From Nemertoderma westbladi (Eukaryota; Xenacoelomorpha; Nemertodermatida; Nemertodermatidae): DNA of 41,884 bases. Under the pieces are notes generated by a model. It saw only the letters and a list, made by a program, of their open reading frames with translations, was not told where the DNA came from and did not search any database. Every line of letters starts with the position of its first letter. Position 1 is the stretch's first letter. This document shows, piece after piece, positions 8,974 to 20,790 of this stretch. Location of the stretch: assembly GCA_032718475.1 (NCBI GenBank), contig JAUCBJ010006715.1, positions 1 to 41,884 of the forward strand, written 5' to 3'. The translations under genes and the position numbers were made by a program.

Positions 8974-10900
8974 TTATAATATTATTATATTTTTAGGCTA
9001 AAATACGATTTAGTTTACATGACCATGACAAATTGCAGTCTATTTTTGTCGTACGTCAAACAGTAGCATAATTTAGGTAGCGAAGGCCTAAATATATTGC
9101 CAGCCATTGCCTGTCATGGATATTGGATAGGCCTATAAATTTATGGTTTAATATATTATAAAACTACAATTATTTTTTTTTTTTCTGATTCAATAGGATA
9201 ATTATTTAGCACAATATTTACCACACTATTGCATTATACAGTTCATTGAAGGATATAGTAAATGATTTAATTTCCGGGTAGGTAATACTGTTGTCATGAA
9301 TAATCCGACCAATACCCAACTGGCATCATTGAGGATTTCCCTAAAAGTTACCAAATTCTACACCGGGTCATGACTATATTTGCAAAAGCAATACGATTTT
9401 CGGACCTACAGGGGTGTGTTCCAGAACGTTTTTTACTCACTATTGTTCCAATGGGAACAGCCCCGGTTTCAAATTATAAAATGTAGGCCTTCTCTATCGT
9501 AACGATAATCAAGATTTGTTACAGTTTAATTTATTTTAAAAAATAATTTAATAAAATACCATTGCATCAATCCTAAATTCATGGCTATAGGTTAATATAT
9601 TTAAAAAAAACCTTTCCTAAATTAAAATAGATGTATTAATTTCAACTTCCAGCCAAAAAAAATAGAAAAACTAAATTTACATAAATATTTGACGCAACTG
9701 AAATGAAAATTGTCATAAAAGTTTACCATAAGATGGTGATTCCGGTGTTGTAAAGTTTAATTGTAATGGAATCATGTTGAATGAACAGGATGAATTATCT
9801 TAACCGTTCCTGGTGACAATTATTTAAATTGATAATTACACAAATTCCTCAATGATACAACCTAGGCATCAGTCGGAATATTGATCACAATAAAATTTCT
9901 TACCAAAATCACCCAAAACATTTACTATATACGCCGATGCAAAAAATTCAGTGAAAAAACCGCATATATCTGCCGGACTACAGTGAACATTTTAGAAAAT
10001 CATAAGTGTAATTAAGTTGCAGACATTCTTTGGTGGAACAAAAATGAAAATGGAAAAATTTATTATATTTTTTATAAAAAAATTATTGATTTTCACAATT
10101 ACAATAACATGAAATTTCCACTATATTTACTATGTAATTTTGACCCTGATAGTAAGTTATCGAGTAAATTCCGGTTGTATGGCCGGCCTATAGTTTAGGA
10201 CACCTTGGCCACAGCGAATAGGGAATACACAAAAAATGTTCCAGAACTCGATTGTTTCTAAGATATTTATTATTATGCAGCGTTCCGACCTATAGGCTGT
10301 ACGTTCTTGGCAGCTACTGTATACGATGATAACAAAAGTAACAACGTAAGAATAAATTATTTAAAATCGGTTTGCAGAGCTGCAGCGGATAATGTGGTCT
10401 TGACACAGTGATTGTTCTGCCAGACTCGTGTAATCGAAAAACTCGAAAAATTTTATTAAGTAAAACCAATATTAGTTATTACAGGAATGTTTTATTTTAT
10501 TGCATTTTTGAAACACGTAGGCCTACACGTGTTAAATCAATTGCTTCGCATTTTATATTGCAGACTAGCAGCAGGGAATATAAGTACTTTATTTGGTTGG
10601 TGTAACAGATGTTTTGTCCGTCATCAAGAGATTTGCTGCGTTTTAATATCATCGTCAATTAATTATTTCTCCCATGTTGTTGTACCAAATAATTCTCGCG
10701 ATTTCAGCGAAAGCCGATGGGTGTTTGCGGATAGTTTCTGGCGTGTGATCACGAGTGTCATTATACGATTCCTTAAATGTAATAAAAACGTAGTTAATAA
10801 TCATACAATTCATACCGGTATTATATATATGGTAAGTACATTATTATATCTATTTGTTGTAAGTCACTTTTTTAGTCAAAGTCGTTAACAAGTTTGACAT
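8974..10900. other. AT-rich intergenic region upstream of the SLC35B4-like gene
   Basis: No gene that I can support. Short frames near 10400-10890 have no recognisable domain and look like chance frames. The promoter of the minus-strand transporter should lie in the first part, but I see no clear TATA or initiator. Confidence 0.4.
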
Positions 10901-10919
10901 AAAAAGTATAATATTTTTG

Positions 10920-11125
10920 TTCTAGAAAACTTTTCTTTGTTCTAGAACACATTTTATATTTTTTATACTAGCTAGTTTTTTCTACTTTTTTATAAATGTT
11001 AAATAACAAGTGTTAGTTATCAATTTTGATAAATATTTCTGTTCTAGAACACATTTTTTTCTAGAACATTTTTTGGAATAAAATCCCTTACTACTGTCAT
11101 AAGGTCAAAAAAAATTTTTCTAGAA
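10920..11125. repeat. Cluster of five TTCTAGAA palindromes
   Basis: TTCTAGAA occurs at 10920, 10940, 11042, 11059 and 11118. The longer block TTCTAGAACACATTTT repeats at 10940 and 11042, pointing to a ~102-bp tandem duplication. The motif fits the TTCnnGAA half of a heat-shock element, but nothing ties it to a gene here. Confidence 0.6.
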
Positions 11126-11500
11126 AAGAAACCTAACGATAAAAGCCATTTTATATGAAAAAAATTGGTCAAACTATGGGTACCCACGGTGTAGTAATGC
11201 CCGTATTTCAATATGGAAGAAACTTCGATGGACGATATTTATGCTGAAATAGGCCAAGATAAAAGTGAGAGAAGACTTACAAAAAATAAAACGACGTAAG
11301 TGGTGGCAAAAAGTAACATTTTTTTTGTCTTGTTTTCTTATTTGTCTCGGTACGCTCGCCAAATAATAACGCTCGTCAAAAAAAGCCAACTTTTTTTTGC
11401 CACCGGACTTAAATAGTTATTTTGTTATTAATTGTAAATTTCGCAGATAACAGCGGTTGTTTCAAAGAGGGGTTTCTAAGATAGATTCCTCTTCCCCGTA

Positions 11501-12570
11501 CTTAGTTCCAATTTAAGCCTCAAGCGAATTTAGTTCCACTGGAAACGAATTTAGTTCCAATTTTGGCGAACTTACAGTAGTTCCAATAACTAGAGAAAAA
11601 CGAAAACGAATTTAGTTCCAATGCATGCGAATTTAGTTCCAATGGATGCGAACTTAGTTCCAATGGATGCGAATTTAGTTCCAATGGATGCGAACTTAGT
11701 TCCAATGCAGCGAATTTAGTTCCAATGGAAGCGAATTTAGTTCCAATGTTTCAGGTGTGGGGCGAGCCACGTAGTTGGCTAAGAATCTGTTTAATGCCAC
11801 TATTAGGTTGATGGGTAAATACTAATTGTAAATAACTAACCCAAACAACGCAATCAATTATATTTAATAATTTAAAATGATATTCATAGTAAAAAAAACA
11901 ACGCCCAAGCTCTTAACCCAAACAACGCCCAACCTCCTAACCCAAACAACGCCCATCCACCTAAACCGATACAACTGGTAAATATTGTATTTGGTGTGAT
12001 AATGGCACAATGTGCATGACCTGAGTATATAGGCCTACTGTACTACTACAGTATACCGGTATAGACTTACTGTAGTCAGTCAGTCAGGCAGTATCAGTAT
12101 ACTCGTGATTAATACAGTATATATTTCAAAATGTGTAATTATACTTTGAATTCACTCATTAATAATAAATTCGTATTTAAAAAATGACAGAATGGTTTTA
12201 CAATTATTGTTGACCCTGCCCCACCTCCAAATAGTGGCAATACGAAAAGGCGTCGCCTCCTACGTGGCTAGCCCACGATTGAAACATTGGAACTAAATTC
12301 GCTTGCATTGGAACTAAATTCGCTTCCATTGGAACTAAGTTCGTATCCATTGGAACTAAATTCGATTCCATTGGAACTAAATTCGCATGCATTGGAACTA
12401 AATTCGCATGAATTGGAACTAAGTTCGTTTTGATATTCTGGGATTGGAACTAAGTTCGCCTCGATTGGAACTAAGTTCGCTTTATAAAATTTATTTTGGA
12501 ACTAAATGCGTTTCAATTGGAACTACTGTAAGTTCGCCTTTGAAAATGTGCGATTGGAACTAAGTTCGTG
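11501..12570. mobile_element. Palindromic element with minisatellite inverted ends
   Basis: The left end (11501-11749) has eleven copies of TTAGTTCCAATGGATGCGAA-like units; the right end (12281-12570) has twelve copies of the reverse complement. Exceptional units also mirror each other, such as one with ACTTACAGTAGTTCC on the left and its complement on the right. The inverted similarity runs inward through a GCGAGCCACGTAG/CTACGTGGCTAGC segment. The ~470-bp centre has no gene. No target duplication is visible, so the superfamily is unknown. Apparent frames here (LELNSHP... and NLVPMEA...) are translations of the repeat. Confidence 0.8.
11897..11968. repeat. 24-bp tandem repeat, three units, in the centre of the palindromic element
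   Basis: Units start at 11897, 11921 and 11945, each AACAACGCCCA followed by a variable C/T-rich half. A solitary related unit lies near 11846. Confidence 0.85.
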
Positions 12571-12599
12571 CTACCTCTAAGATAAGAATACAACAGCAG

Positions 12600-13027
12600 T
12601 CCAATAAAATACTTTCAGTCTTACCGCAGTGAATGGATAGCTTATTATCAACCAACCACTCATACAGAATTCTAGAACTGCACGTAAATGAACTGGGAAA
12701 TATGGACAGGATAATTATGGAGAAAATTAGAGCACTGTCTTCGGCATATAAGATGAGCTTAAAATCGGGATCTATACTACTTATCATATAATTTAAAGCA
12801 TACAAAATGTAGAGGACCTAATACTACGTTGCGGTACACCACAGGTAATATCTTGTACAGTAGACTGCGATATGCTAATGACTAGGCCTACAGTTTGACC
12901 TCTATCTGACAGGTAGAACTGGAACCAGTCTATAGAACCTTCCCATCAGGCCTATCATAGACCCATCAGGCCTAACCTACCTAGCAGAATGTCATGATCT
13001 ACTGTACCAAATTCCTTTAACATTTCA
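12600..13027 (-). pseudogene. LINE reverse-transcriptase fragment
   Basis: Read on minus, the frame gives in order a VDHDILL-type motif (palm A region), a WFQFYLSDR-like block, CGVPQ, then YAEDSALIFS (the catalytic YxDD box with one substitution) and WLVDNKLSIHCGKTES. This order is the RT core of CR1/L2-like non-LTR retrotransposons. Both ends are truncated and the frame has small breaks before 12805. It is a dead fragment beside the palindromic element. Confidence 0.75.
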
Positions 13028-14163
13028 GGCCCATACCCAAAGGCGAAGGCAGGTGCCCCACCGTAGGGTTTCGCCTATGAATTTTATGGAAGACAATTTT
13101 ACTTCATTAGTAATAATTTTACATTTTACACACCCATTTTCTGGTTCCATGCGTCTTCATTAAATATTGATTGTCCCACTGTCAATACTCTATGTAATGT
13201 ACTTGTAATAGGCTGCAGTACACAGTACTGTTATTGCACTGTTACAGTGTACACATCCTTGCAGTAATCAAACACCGGTACATATTAAACTCAGATTGGA
13301 ATTTACTTTCATTTTAACTACCTACTGTAGGCCAACACTGTTACTACAGTACAGTACTGTACCCTTACAGCAGTCATCGAACTATAACCGTAACATCGAA
13401 CAATACTCCAGTAAAGTGTACGTACCTGTAGATTGTTTTGTGTATTATTACCAAAAGGAATGTTCCTCTACACAACTCTCCCCCGCCTTTTATGTGTTGT
13501 GCTCTGTATACAAATGGTGAACGGATAGCGGACTGTACGGTACTGTTACTTTTGCTTTCTACTTACTGTCTTACTGTACACAATTAAATGTATTAATATG
13601 CATATAGCAGTATAGTGTCTGTCTAGTGCTAGTATGTTTTGTGTGCTGTTTAGTTGTAGTGTATCTTGAGTTGATGCTGGTAGAGTGGTAGTGTTAGTGT
13701 AGTCCTACGCTTTTTTTTAAGTTTTTCTATTTTTTTTTCAATTTCATAATTTTATAGGGTAAACGTCGAAACTGCGGAAGCATTCCGATGGAGGCATCAT
13801 CACTTATTTGCTTTGATTCTGGTTGTCTGGTATGATAGGTGCAGATGATTTTGACGGAATTATTGGCGTCTTCCGCTCACAGAATCCGTGGCGATTAAAT
13901 AATGTTGTAATAAAAATATATTAAAATATTCTATACTAGAGTAGGGTTGATTTTTTAAATTTACCCTGATTTTCCCTCGCCTAACCAACTAAAAAAATCC
14001 TGGCTACGGGCCCAATACAAGTATTATTCTGCGTATGTATATTAATTAAGTATCGCTACTCAGCTACTTGACAGCGTGAGTTAAAATCATTCAAGTATCG
14101 CAATGCTGTCAAGTTCTACACAAAACGAAAAATTTATTGGATATAACTGTTAACTGCAATTAC
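13028..14163. other. Non-coding stretch downstream of the glycosyltransferase exons
   Basis: No gene identified with confidence. Rich in ACTGTA/TACAGT words between 13190 and 13560. A last exon of the glycosyltransferase gene should lie here if the gene is complete; the only frame I noticed, near 13790-13880 minus, lacks the expected C-terminal motif, so I do not call it. Confidence 0.35.
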
Positions 14164-16228
14164 CTTAGCCAACGACTCTCTCCAGTTGTAGAACAGATGT
14201 AGTGCGGTGTAGTTTCTCCAAAGATTCCACTTTGGCTTGGAAACTGCCGTGAAGAGTCTCCCACAGATGCCGAGAGAGACTCCGAATTGTGAATCGGGCA
14301 CAGCATTCACGAGTTCTGGGTGTGGCAGTATCAGGTCTACGGTGGGAACTTCGCCTAACACATAACAAAGAAGGAACATTTTACCTGCACTATAAAATTT
14401 ATGTATTTTTGCCACGAGGGTCTATTATTACAGGCTGCCACACCATCCATCCCCCATTTTGCTAAAATGCTAAAAATTCCTCACAATCTTCATGAATGGG
14501 GGGATTGGTGTGATAGCTTCAGATGATGGCCCTAGTTATATTATAATGATGAATAAATCTTTGTTGCAGGTGAGGATGTACTGGTTGATTATGTTTGTTA
14601 AAAATTGCTGGATAAAAAGAGAGCGACTATGATACGTATAATCATCATTAAATTTTTCCAATTGATAATTTCTTGCCATTGCTGAATGCTGCAAAATGAA
14701 CATTCCATACTTTCACAGACTCTTATTTTTATTGCTCTATTTCTAATATGAGCTCGTCATATTGTAATCATTACATTGTTGATAAGAAGCCGTTAGAAAA
14801 TATATAATAGCATTAGTTTTACTACTCACCCGCATTGTAGTACCACAAACTATCATCAAACTTCGATTCATACGTCGCCAAATATTGCCGCATAAATGAG
14901 TCACCGGGCGGGCACACCAATATCTGATTGCCAATGAATGCTTCAGGGTCTACATCCCTTGGCAACCCTATTGAACAGACATTGAGGGATCTGAACCTCT
15001 GGAAACTATTAACCACTAGTACGTCGTTATCCAGATAGATTCCCCCTTCCGCTATCAATAGCTGGATTCGGAATATATCAGAAGCGTGTTGCACAACCCC
15101 TACTGGTTTCCCCGATATTTCTGTTGGTTTTTTAGCCGCGACAACCTAAAAAGTGGAGTGAGATAAACTTTTAGAGCCAAACTACTCACTCTCCTCAACC
15201 GGTAGCCATAACTAAATGGGTACGGAGCAAACTTTGCCCACATCCAATCTTCGCCCGGAGCAATCTTCGCTATCAAAATGGGTGTTAACAACATCGTTTA
15301 TTGCTTTGGTTAGAAAAAGCCGTCTCTGTAACCTGATCCTTTCTCACAATCGGGTGAAGGATGGACGTGGGCGAAGATGGCACTCGATCTAACTAAGTTA
15401 CACAGTTGTAAAGTATATGAACGCCCTCATTAAAGTAGATGTGCTTGAAATTTATATTGCTTAAAATTACCTCACCAATATATATTTGCATTGATTATAT
15501 TGCGATTAATATGGCGTCCCTACATGTCCGTTGTCGTTGATATACTTTATCTACTTTGTACATTAAATATCCACTTATCAACAATATCAACTAAAGGCCG
15601 GTTTACACATGGCAACTTTTTGAGCAACTTTGTCGGCAACCTGGGTTTCTCTTGCTCTACAAGTTGCTTTAAACGTTGCCATGTGTGAATCGGCCGTTGC
15701 TTTTATCAAATATTATATTAAAGATAGGTAATAATTTTAAATATTAATGCTAACACTTATTCGCTTTCCAAGTCTGCGTGATGCCTCCATCCAATAAGGT
15801 CCAGTCAATTGCACATTGGTGTGAATTTTAATAACAGTAGGATTAATGTTTCGGGAGGCTGCCAGAATGCAGAGAGCCATAGGAAATGAAATATTCCCGT
15901 TATCGAACTGAACAAAGTGGACAACATTCGGGACGTAACCCTTGTCGTAAGTCATCCATAAGATGTTTAGGTTGAATGAGTCGTTAATGAGGCTTTTTGG
16001 TATTTTGATAATGACCAAGACGAACACGAGACTTATGAGGATAGTTTTAAGACCCAATCGTCTTTGCAAGCAATTTAATATTGATCTAATGATATTATTC
16101 ATCATCATACATATTTTAAGTAGATCATGACCTAACTCCTTCACTGTGTAATCTAAATATCTAATCACGCTGTGAATAATCTCCGATTTTGTTTGTTCAG
16201 TGGGATCATGTTTGCGTCTAACATGCAC
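14164..16228 (-). CDS. DXD-motif glycosyltransferase, type II Golgi protein, at least three exons (3' end not found)
   Basis: Exon 1 is 16228-15755, exon 2 is 15145-14830 and exon 3 is 14354-14164. Exon 1 encodes a cytoplasmic tail, one membrane helix (TILISLVFVLVIIKI) and the start of the catalytic domain (VPNVVHFVQFDNGN). Exon 2 has QHASDIFRIQLLIAEGGIYLDNDVLVV, a block typical of the sugar-binding DXD glycosyltransferases (Pfam Gly_transf_sug, alpha-1,4-GalT/GlcNAcT relatives), with the metal-binding DND. Exon 3 begins GEVPTVDLILPHPELV and ends near LWRNYTALHLFYNWRE. Intron 2 has GTGAGT...TTAG and its phase joins exons 2 and 3 correctly; exon 2 starts after TTTTTAG; the exon 1 donor GTTAGC is weak. 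Exon 3 ends at AAG|GTAATT with open phase, so another exon is expected. An earlier or later Met in exon 1 is possible. Substrate cannot be told. Confidence 0.8.
15593..15698. mobile_element. Short hairpin MITE in intron 1 of the glycosyltransferase gene
   Basis: The 24-bp ends AAAGGCCGGTTTACACATGG... (15593) and its complement ending at 15698 match with a few differences around a ~55-bp centre that is itself partly self-complementary (GCAACTTTT / AAGTTGC). No coding potential. It is intronic and should not affect the protein. Confidence 0.7.
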
Positions 16229-16715
16229 ATGTTTTTTGTAATTAGGATTGAGACATATAGGTTGTCCTGTGGTGTCACGTTTGGTTTGCCCAACGCTGAT
16301 ACGTTTCTATTTGTGTTTTTTAGATCGAACCATAATATAGGTTGTGCACAGAGTGGTTTACTTGGAACAGTATGGGTGTACTAAGTACAATAATCTTGGC
16401 AACCTCATCGATTTATACTAAGCCTGTGTAGAAATGCATTACATAAGCCATTTATCATCACGACACCAGCTGTTATTGGTGTTATTAGGAACCGACAGGT
16501 TACTTTCTGTAAGAATTGTTCGATGATTGATTGATTGATTGACTGGCTGGCTGGCTGATCTACAGCGAAAACTACTTTAACGATTTTGATGTTTGGGTGG
16601 TCAAACGCTGATATGTTTGTAAGTCACATGACCCATGTCATCGACCCCCTGCCCCTGCCAGCCCATAGGTGCAATAGGATCGAAACGTAACTGTTTGTCC
16701 AACCAGTAGCTCCGA

Positions 16716-16793
16716 CCAATCAGGGACGAGCTATGACCAATCTGCATTCAGAGCGTTCCGATCCCGATTTGCATAATGTCTGGCTATAAAAGG
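16716..16793 (+). promoter_or_regulatory. Candidate RNA polymerase II promoter (two CCAAT, octamer, TATA)
   Basis: CCAAT boxes at 16716-16720 and 16737-16741, an octamer ATTTGCAT at 16767-16774, and TATAAAA at 16785-16791 stand in canonical order and spacing. Transcription would start near 16815. The first downstream coding sequence is the BEL gag frame, so this may be the promoter of its 5' LTR; I could not delimit the LTR. Confidence 0.5.
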
Positions 16794-16974
16794 GCCTGTT
16801 TTCTCATTTTCCTTACCTTCTTGCATCTTCACCCTCTGCTTGCGGTAGCCCCTGACTTTTACAATAGTAAAAGTTTTTATATTTTTAACGGCATTTTTAT
16901 CTGTAAATAGTATTTATGTATTTTCTGCAATTTCTGTAATATATTTTAATTTATTACTGATTATAACAATATAA

Positions 16975-18240
16975 TATATAGTTCCGGCAGTTCTCAATGA
17001 CTTCAACCTTGTTTTCTTCTCAACTCCCCATCCCATACAGTCCACTTCATCGCATGCTAACGGGAGGTGTCTAATCGCCCTCTCACTTGATAAGACCCGA
17101 CAGAAGAGGCGCATTCTCCCCCTCTCCTTCTCCCAACTCTGCGCCATTCCTTACACTAAGGACCGGATCTCAGACTTCGATAGGACACACTATGAAGAAC
17201 TAAACCGAATCTACCCTCAGAGGATGCAAGAGGTCAACAAAGGGCGCTCTAACTGCTCAGCTAAGGACATTCTAGCTCTAACCCTGGAAACCCCTGATCT
17301 ACAGGTTCATGTTCTGCTACACCTGGCCAGGTTGCAGCAACACAAGGCCATGCTCCTTGATGATTTCGATCTTCTCCTCTTGAAGACTGTTGACGAGGAA
17401 TCTGCTGAACTTCTCTCAGATGAGTTGGAATCTGAACACGACCGGATCCTTGACTTGGAACTCCAACTGGCTCATTTCCAGAAACTCGCCACCAATGCTG
17501 TCCCTTCGGTCCACCCCGACAACGAGTCCCTCGCAGCCTCGTCAGCCGTCGGTGTGAAAGCCCTGATCTCAGCTAGTACGCTGCTGAAACTCTCTCCCAA
17601 CCTTCTTGGGAGACCCATTGGACAGGCGCCAGTATCATGAACAGTTTACCATCTTGGTTGACTTCGACAATTGGACCATCCCGGCGGTCGCAAAGTTTGT
17701 TCACCTGTGCAACTCTCTTCGGGGGCCCACCCTTGCGGCTGTACAGGGGATCAAGTGTGGGAGTGGTGCCTATGTAGCAGCCACCAAGGAACTTGTCAGT
17801 CGATTCGGCGAGCCGAACGTCCTCATCACCCTCTACAGTCAGCATCTTATCAATGCACCCGCAGTCTCGGACATCCAGACCAGCTCCGCGCCTTGGTCGA
17901 CAGCTTCACATCCTCTGTTCGGGAGATGCAGTCACTCTTTGAGGAGATTGAGACTCATGGACTCAATGGAGAAATGGCCCCCAGCGCCTTCTCCACCAAA
18001 CTCACCAGACTGCTTCTAGCTCCTCAGCTTATGGCAAAGCTACCCAAGTCCATTGTCTTGTAGTGGAACCAGAGGAAAATGGACCGCACCCCATGATTCA
18101 TCACAACCCTGGCGCCCTTCTGGTCTTGGTGAAGACTGAACTGGAGGGCCTGGAATTTTACAAACAGTCTAGAGAGTGTCCCAAGCAGCCGGAGTCCAGA
18201 CCAGTGCTGCCGAGGCCTTCACCTCACAAGCCCTCGGTCA
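16975..18240 (+). pseudogene. BEL/Pao gag remnant
   Basis: An open frame from about 16975 to 17640 (first ATG 17224) encodes an amphipathic, Leu/Glu-rich N-terminus. A frameshift near 17600 moves into a frame with TFLGDPLDRRQYHEQFTILV, LCNSLRGPTLAAVQG and LVSRFGEPNV, the order seen in the DUF1759 gag domain of BEL/Pao elements. A further frameshift near 17860 continues to a stop at 18061, followed by two more stops before 18240. Composition is pyrimidine-rich on this strand, unlike the later part of the element. Non-functional. Confidence 0.75.
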
Positions 18241-18243
18241 CCT

Positions 18244-19198
18244 TTGCATCGAGGTGTGCGTGCCCCTTCTGATAGAGACGGCGGTCGATGCATAGCCGCA
18301 TTTCAGGAGCAGTGCCTCTGCATCAACTGCCTCTCTCCTGACCACTTCTCAGCCGCTTGTTCTCGTTGTCCTGGTTGTCGGTCGTGCTCCTCCAAGCACC
18401 ATGGTCTGCTCCATGGCGAACTCCACGCCCCTCAAGATGGATGCCGTAAAGTGACTAACCCCTCCCTGAACCCCACTGCTTCTGAGTTACGTCCACCACC
18501 AGTCAAGACGAACCCTAACTGCTCTCAACCCGGTGTTGCGCACCTACTGACTGCTGTGGCTACTGCTCACCATCCAAGGCGACCCACCGGCCAGTCGATC
18601 CATATTCTCTTCGATTCGGGCTCCAAAGAATCCTACGTTACTCAGGACCTCACCGAGTATCTCGGTCTCCCAACCCAGGAGGTTGCTTCTTTCGCCTCAG
18701 AGGCGTTCAGCAGTCTGATCTCACCAGTGACACAGTGGCAGAAGGTCCATATCGTGCTCTGCAAGGGGAGCTCCATTCTCAATGCCAGCCAGCGCTTGGG
18801 TGGTCGACACCATATGTTCTCCACTCAGCCCACAGAACCTCCAGGATTCCTACTGGCTGACCATCGACCTCACTGACCCAGACCCTTCGGTTCATCAACC
18901 CACCGATTTCCTCCTTGGTGCCGACCTTCTTCTGAAAACTCTTCTTCCCAGGATACAGGTTGAGGATGGAGTGTTGGCTCAGAACTCGATCTTCGGCTGG
19001 ACTCCACTCGGTCGACCCTCACCCAAGAACGCTGCTGTGTCATGCACCTTCCGGGTCCACACGCGAGGCCTGGAGTCACTTTGGGATTTAGACACCTTTG
19101 GCATCGGATCAGACTCTGACGACCAACCCGTCATAGTGTACATCTTGCCACCCTTGGTGGACAATCATTATGAGATTATGGATGCCCTGGATAGATGA
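18244..19198 (+). pseudogene. BEL/Pao zinc-knuckle and aspartic-protease remnant
   Basis: The frame 18244-18876 holds a Cys/His cluster (CLCINCLSPDHFSAAC followed by CPGCRSC and HHGLLH), which is the BEL-type knuckle. It is followed by ILFDSGSKESYV with the protease DSG at 18613 (DUF1758-like). The reading shifts to the frame 18782-19198, which contains TDFLLGADLLLKTLLP and NSIFGWTPLG, the segment between protease and RT in BEL polyproteins. The end at 19198 is a stop followed by a frameshifted continuation. Confidence 0.8.
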
Positions 19199-19199
19199 T

Positions 19200-19590
19200 C
19201 GCAGGACAGCTAACAACTACAACTGGGTTCCCCCATGCAGGTTGAGCCTCAATCACCTGGAAGGACTGGAACAGCTGGAGTAATTGGGGTATCTCGAGCG
19301 ACCTCATATCCTCCTCCCAATGCTTACTACCTCCCACACCATGCTATGGTGGAGCATGGCAATACTCGGGTGGTCTACGACTGTTCTAGGAAGTCTCCCA
19401 ACAGTCTCTCGATTAATGACTGTCTGAGGACTGGGCCCAACCTTGTATCCCTTCTGTTCAGCGTCTTGCTTGGTCATTGCCTTCGATTCTGCCTTCATCC
19501 CTGTGTGGCGATTGGGGATACCGTTAAGGCGTTTCACCAGATTTCAATCACTAACTTCGAACACTCCTCCCTCTGCGTTCAGTCAGTGGA
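19200..19590 (+). pseudogene. BEL/Pao reverse-transcriptase N-terminal remnant
   Basis: The frame from 19235 contains AYYLPHHAMVEHGNTRVVYD and NDCLRTGPNL, the fingers-palm entry of BEL RT, then GDTVKAFHQISI at the palm A position. The part that should carry the YxDD catalytic box is absent: at about 19575-19600 the sequence jumps directly to the connection/RNase H region, and base composition changes from pyrimidine-rich to purine-rich. Confidence 0.8.
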
Positions 19591-20230
19591 AGCAGATACT
19601 GAAGAAGGTTTACAAACTCACAGATGACTGGGATGTGGAGGTCCCAAGAGAGATAAGTAAACTATGGGATAAGTGGAAGAGGGATCTGGAAGATATGGGA
19701 ACATTAGTATGTCACGGGTATACTTCCCAGATAGAGACATGACCAAGTTGGAACTACACATGTTATCCGATGCATCCCTAGAAGCATATGGTGCAGCGCT
19801 TTATTTGGTGCCGCAGAAGGTGACTCACAAGCCCAGACTAGCATTTAGCAAAGCGAGGTCAATACCGCCGGATTCAGCTTCAGTACCAAAGTTGGAACTT
19901 ACAGCTGCAAGGTTGGGGGTAAGAGTGACACCGTATTTGGAGGATGTTATACCAAGCATAGTAGAGACACACTATTGTTCAGATCCCATGGTGGTACTAG
20001 GATGGATACATAAGGAGAAGACGCACTATCCCATATTTGTAGCAAATCAAGTCGATGAGATAAGAGCAACAACAAACTTGGATAAGTAGCACTACTGCCC
20101 AACGGATGATAATCCAGCGCACTTGCTCTCGAGAGATGTAGTACGCCATGCTTTCTCAGGAAAGCAAGAGTTGTGGCAGCATGGTCCACACTTCCTCAAT
20201 GATAGGTCGAAATGGCCACCGATGAGGAAG
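19591..20230 (+). pseudogene. BEL/Pao connection and RNase H-like remnant
   Basis: Reads KVYKLTDDWDVEVPREISKL, then after a frameshift LELHMLSDASLEAYGAALYL (RNase H-like D), SVPKLELTAARLG and YCSDPMVVLGWIH. After a stop at 20087 comes NPAHLLSRD and ELWQHGPHFL, all in the BEL order. Disabled by stops and frameshifts. Confidence 0.8.
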
Positions 20231-20790
20231 ATTGATCCAAAATGAGAAGAAACAATAACAATGGAGGTTGAGGGAAACGAATCGGAGGGTGAGGAGATAT
20301 TTAGCCAGTTGGTGAGGGAGATCAGTGAAGCGCCACTACATGTCACCAAGACAGACACAGATGAAAATCCAACAGATAAGTTGCTCAGTTACAGCTCTAG
20401 CTGGTATAAAATGAAGAATCTAGTAGCATACATGAGAGCCTTTGGCAAATTCGTTGGGGGAGCCGATACAAACGGGAAGCATAGACCGACCATTGATCTG
20501 GAGGGAGCAGCCAAAGCCGTAATATGTTACGAGCAGGGGAAGGCATACGGAGACGAGATCAAGTTGATTAACAACTGAGAACGACTCCGGTAGGACTTCA
20601 AGATACATACATTGTCGCTACAATTGGACAATGACAGCATCCTGGTGATGAATTCCAGGGTAGCCAATGACACCAGAGCCTTGGTCCCATCGGAACCGAT
20701 AATAATTACCCAAAAGTCAACCAGATCATATGTGACTCCCATAAAACCATAGTACACGGCGGATCCAACGCAACCCTTAACGAGATACAG
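20231..20790 (+). pseudogene. BEL/Pao linker between RNase H and integrase, decayed
   Basis: The frame 20261-20578 encodes an acidic then mixed segment (MEVEGNESEGEEIFSQLV, KNLVAYMRAFGKFVGG). It continues after a stop with IILVMNSRVAN-like and SEPIII-like pieces that match the position of the pre-integrase region. No catalytic motif; called from context and continuous purine bias. Confidence 0.55.

Noticed and set aside
10487-10888. 133-codon plus-strand frame
   Set aside because: No domain, no coding-like composition, AT-rich surroundings and no splice or promoter context.
11520-11705. Frame reading LELSSHPLELNSHPLEL (minus), and a similar one at 12204-12392
   Set aside because: Translation of the 18-bp minisatellite; no independent evidence for coding.
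11501-12570. CRISPR-like array of short repeats
   Set aside because: Units are directly adjacent or separated by only a few bases, there are no spacers of constant length, the two arrays are inverted, and the DNA is eukaryotic.
13790-13880. Possible last exon of the glycosyltransferase on minus
   Set aside because: An AG and a short open frame to a stop exist, but the residues do not resemble the family C-terminus.
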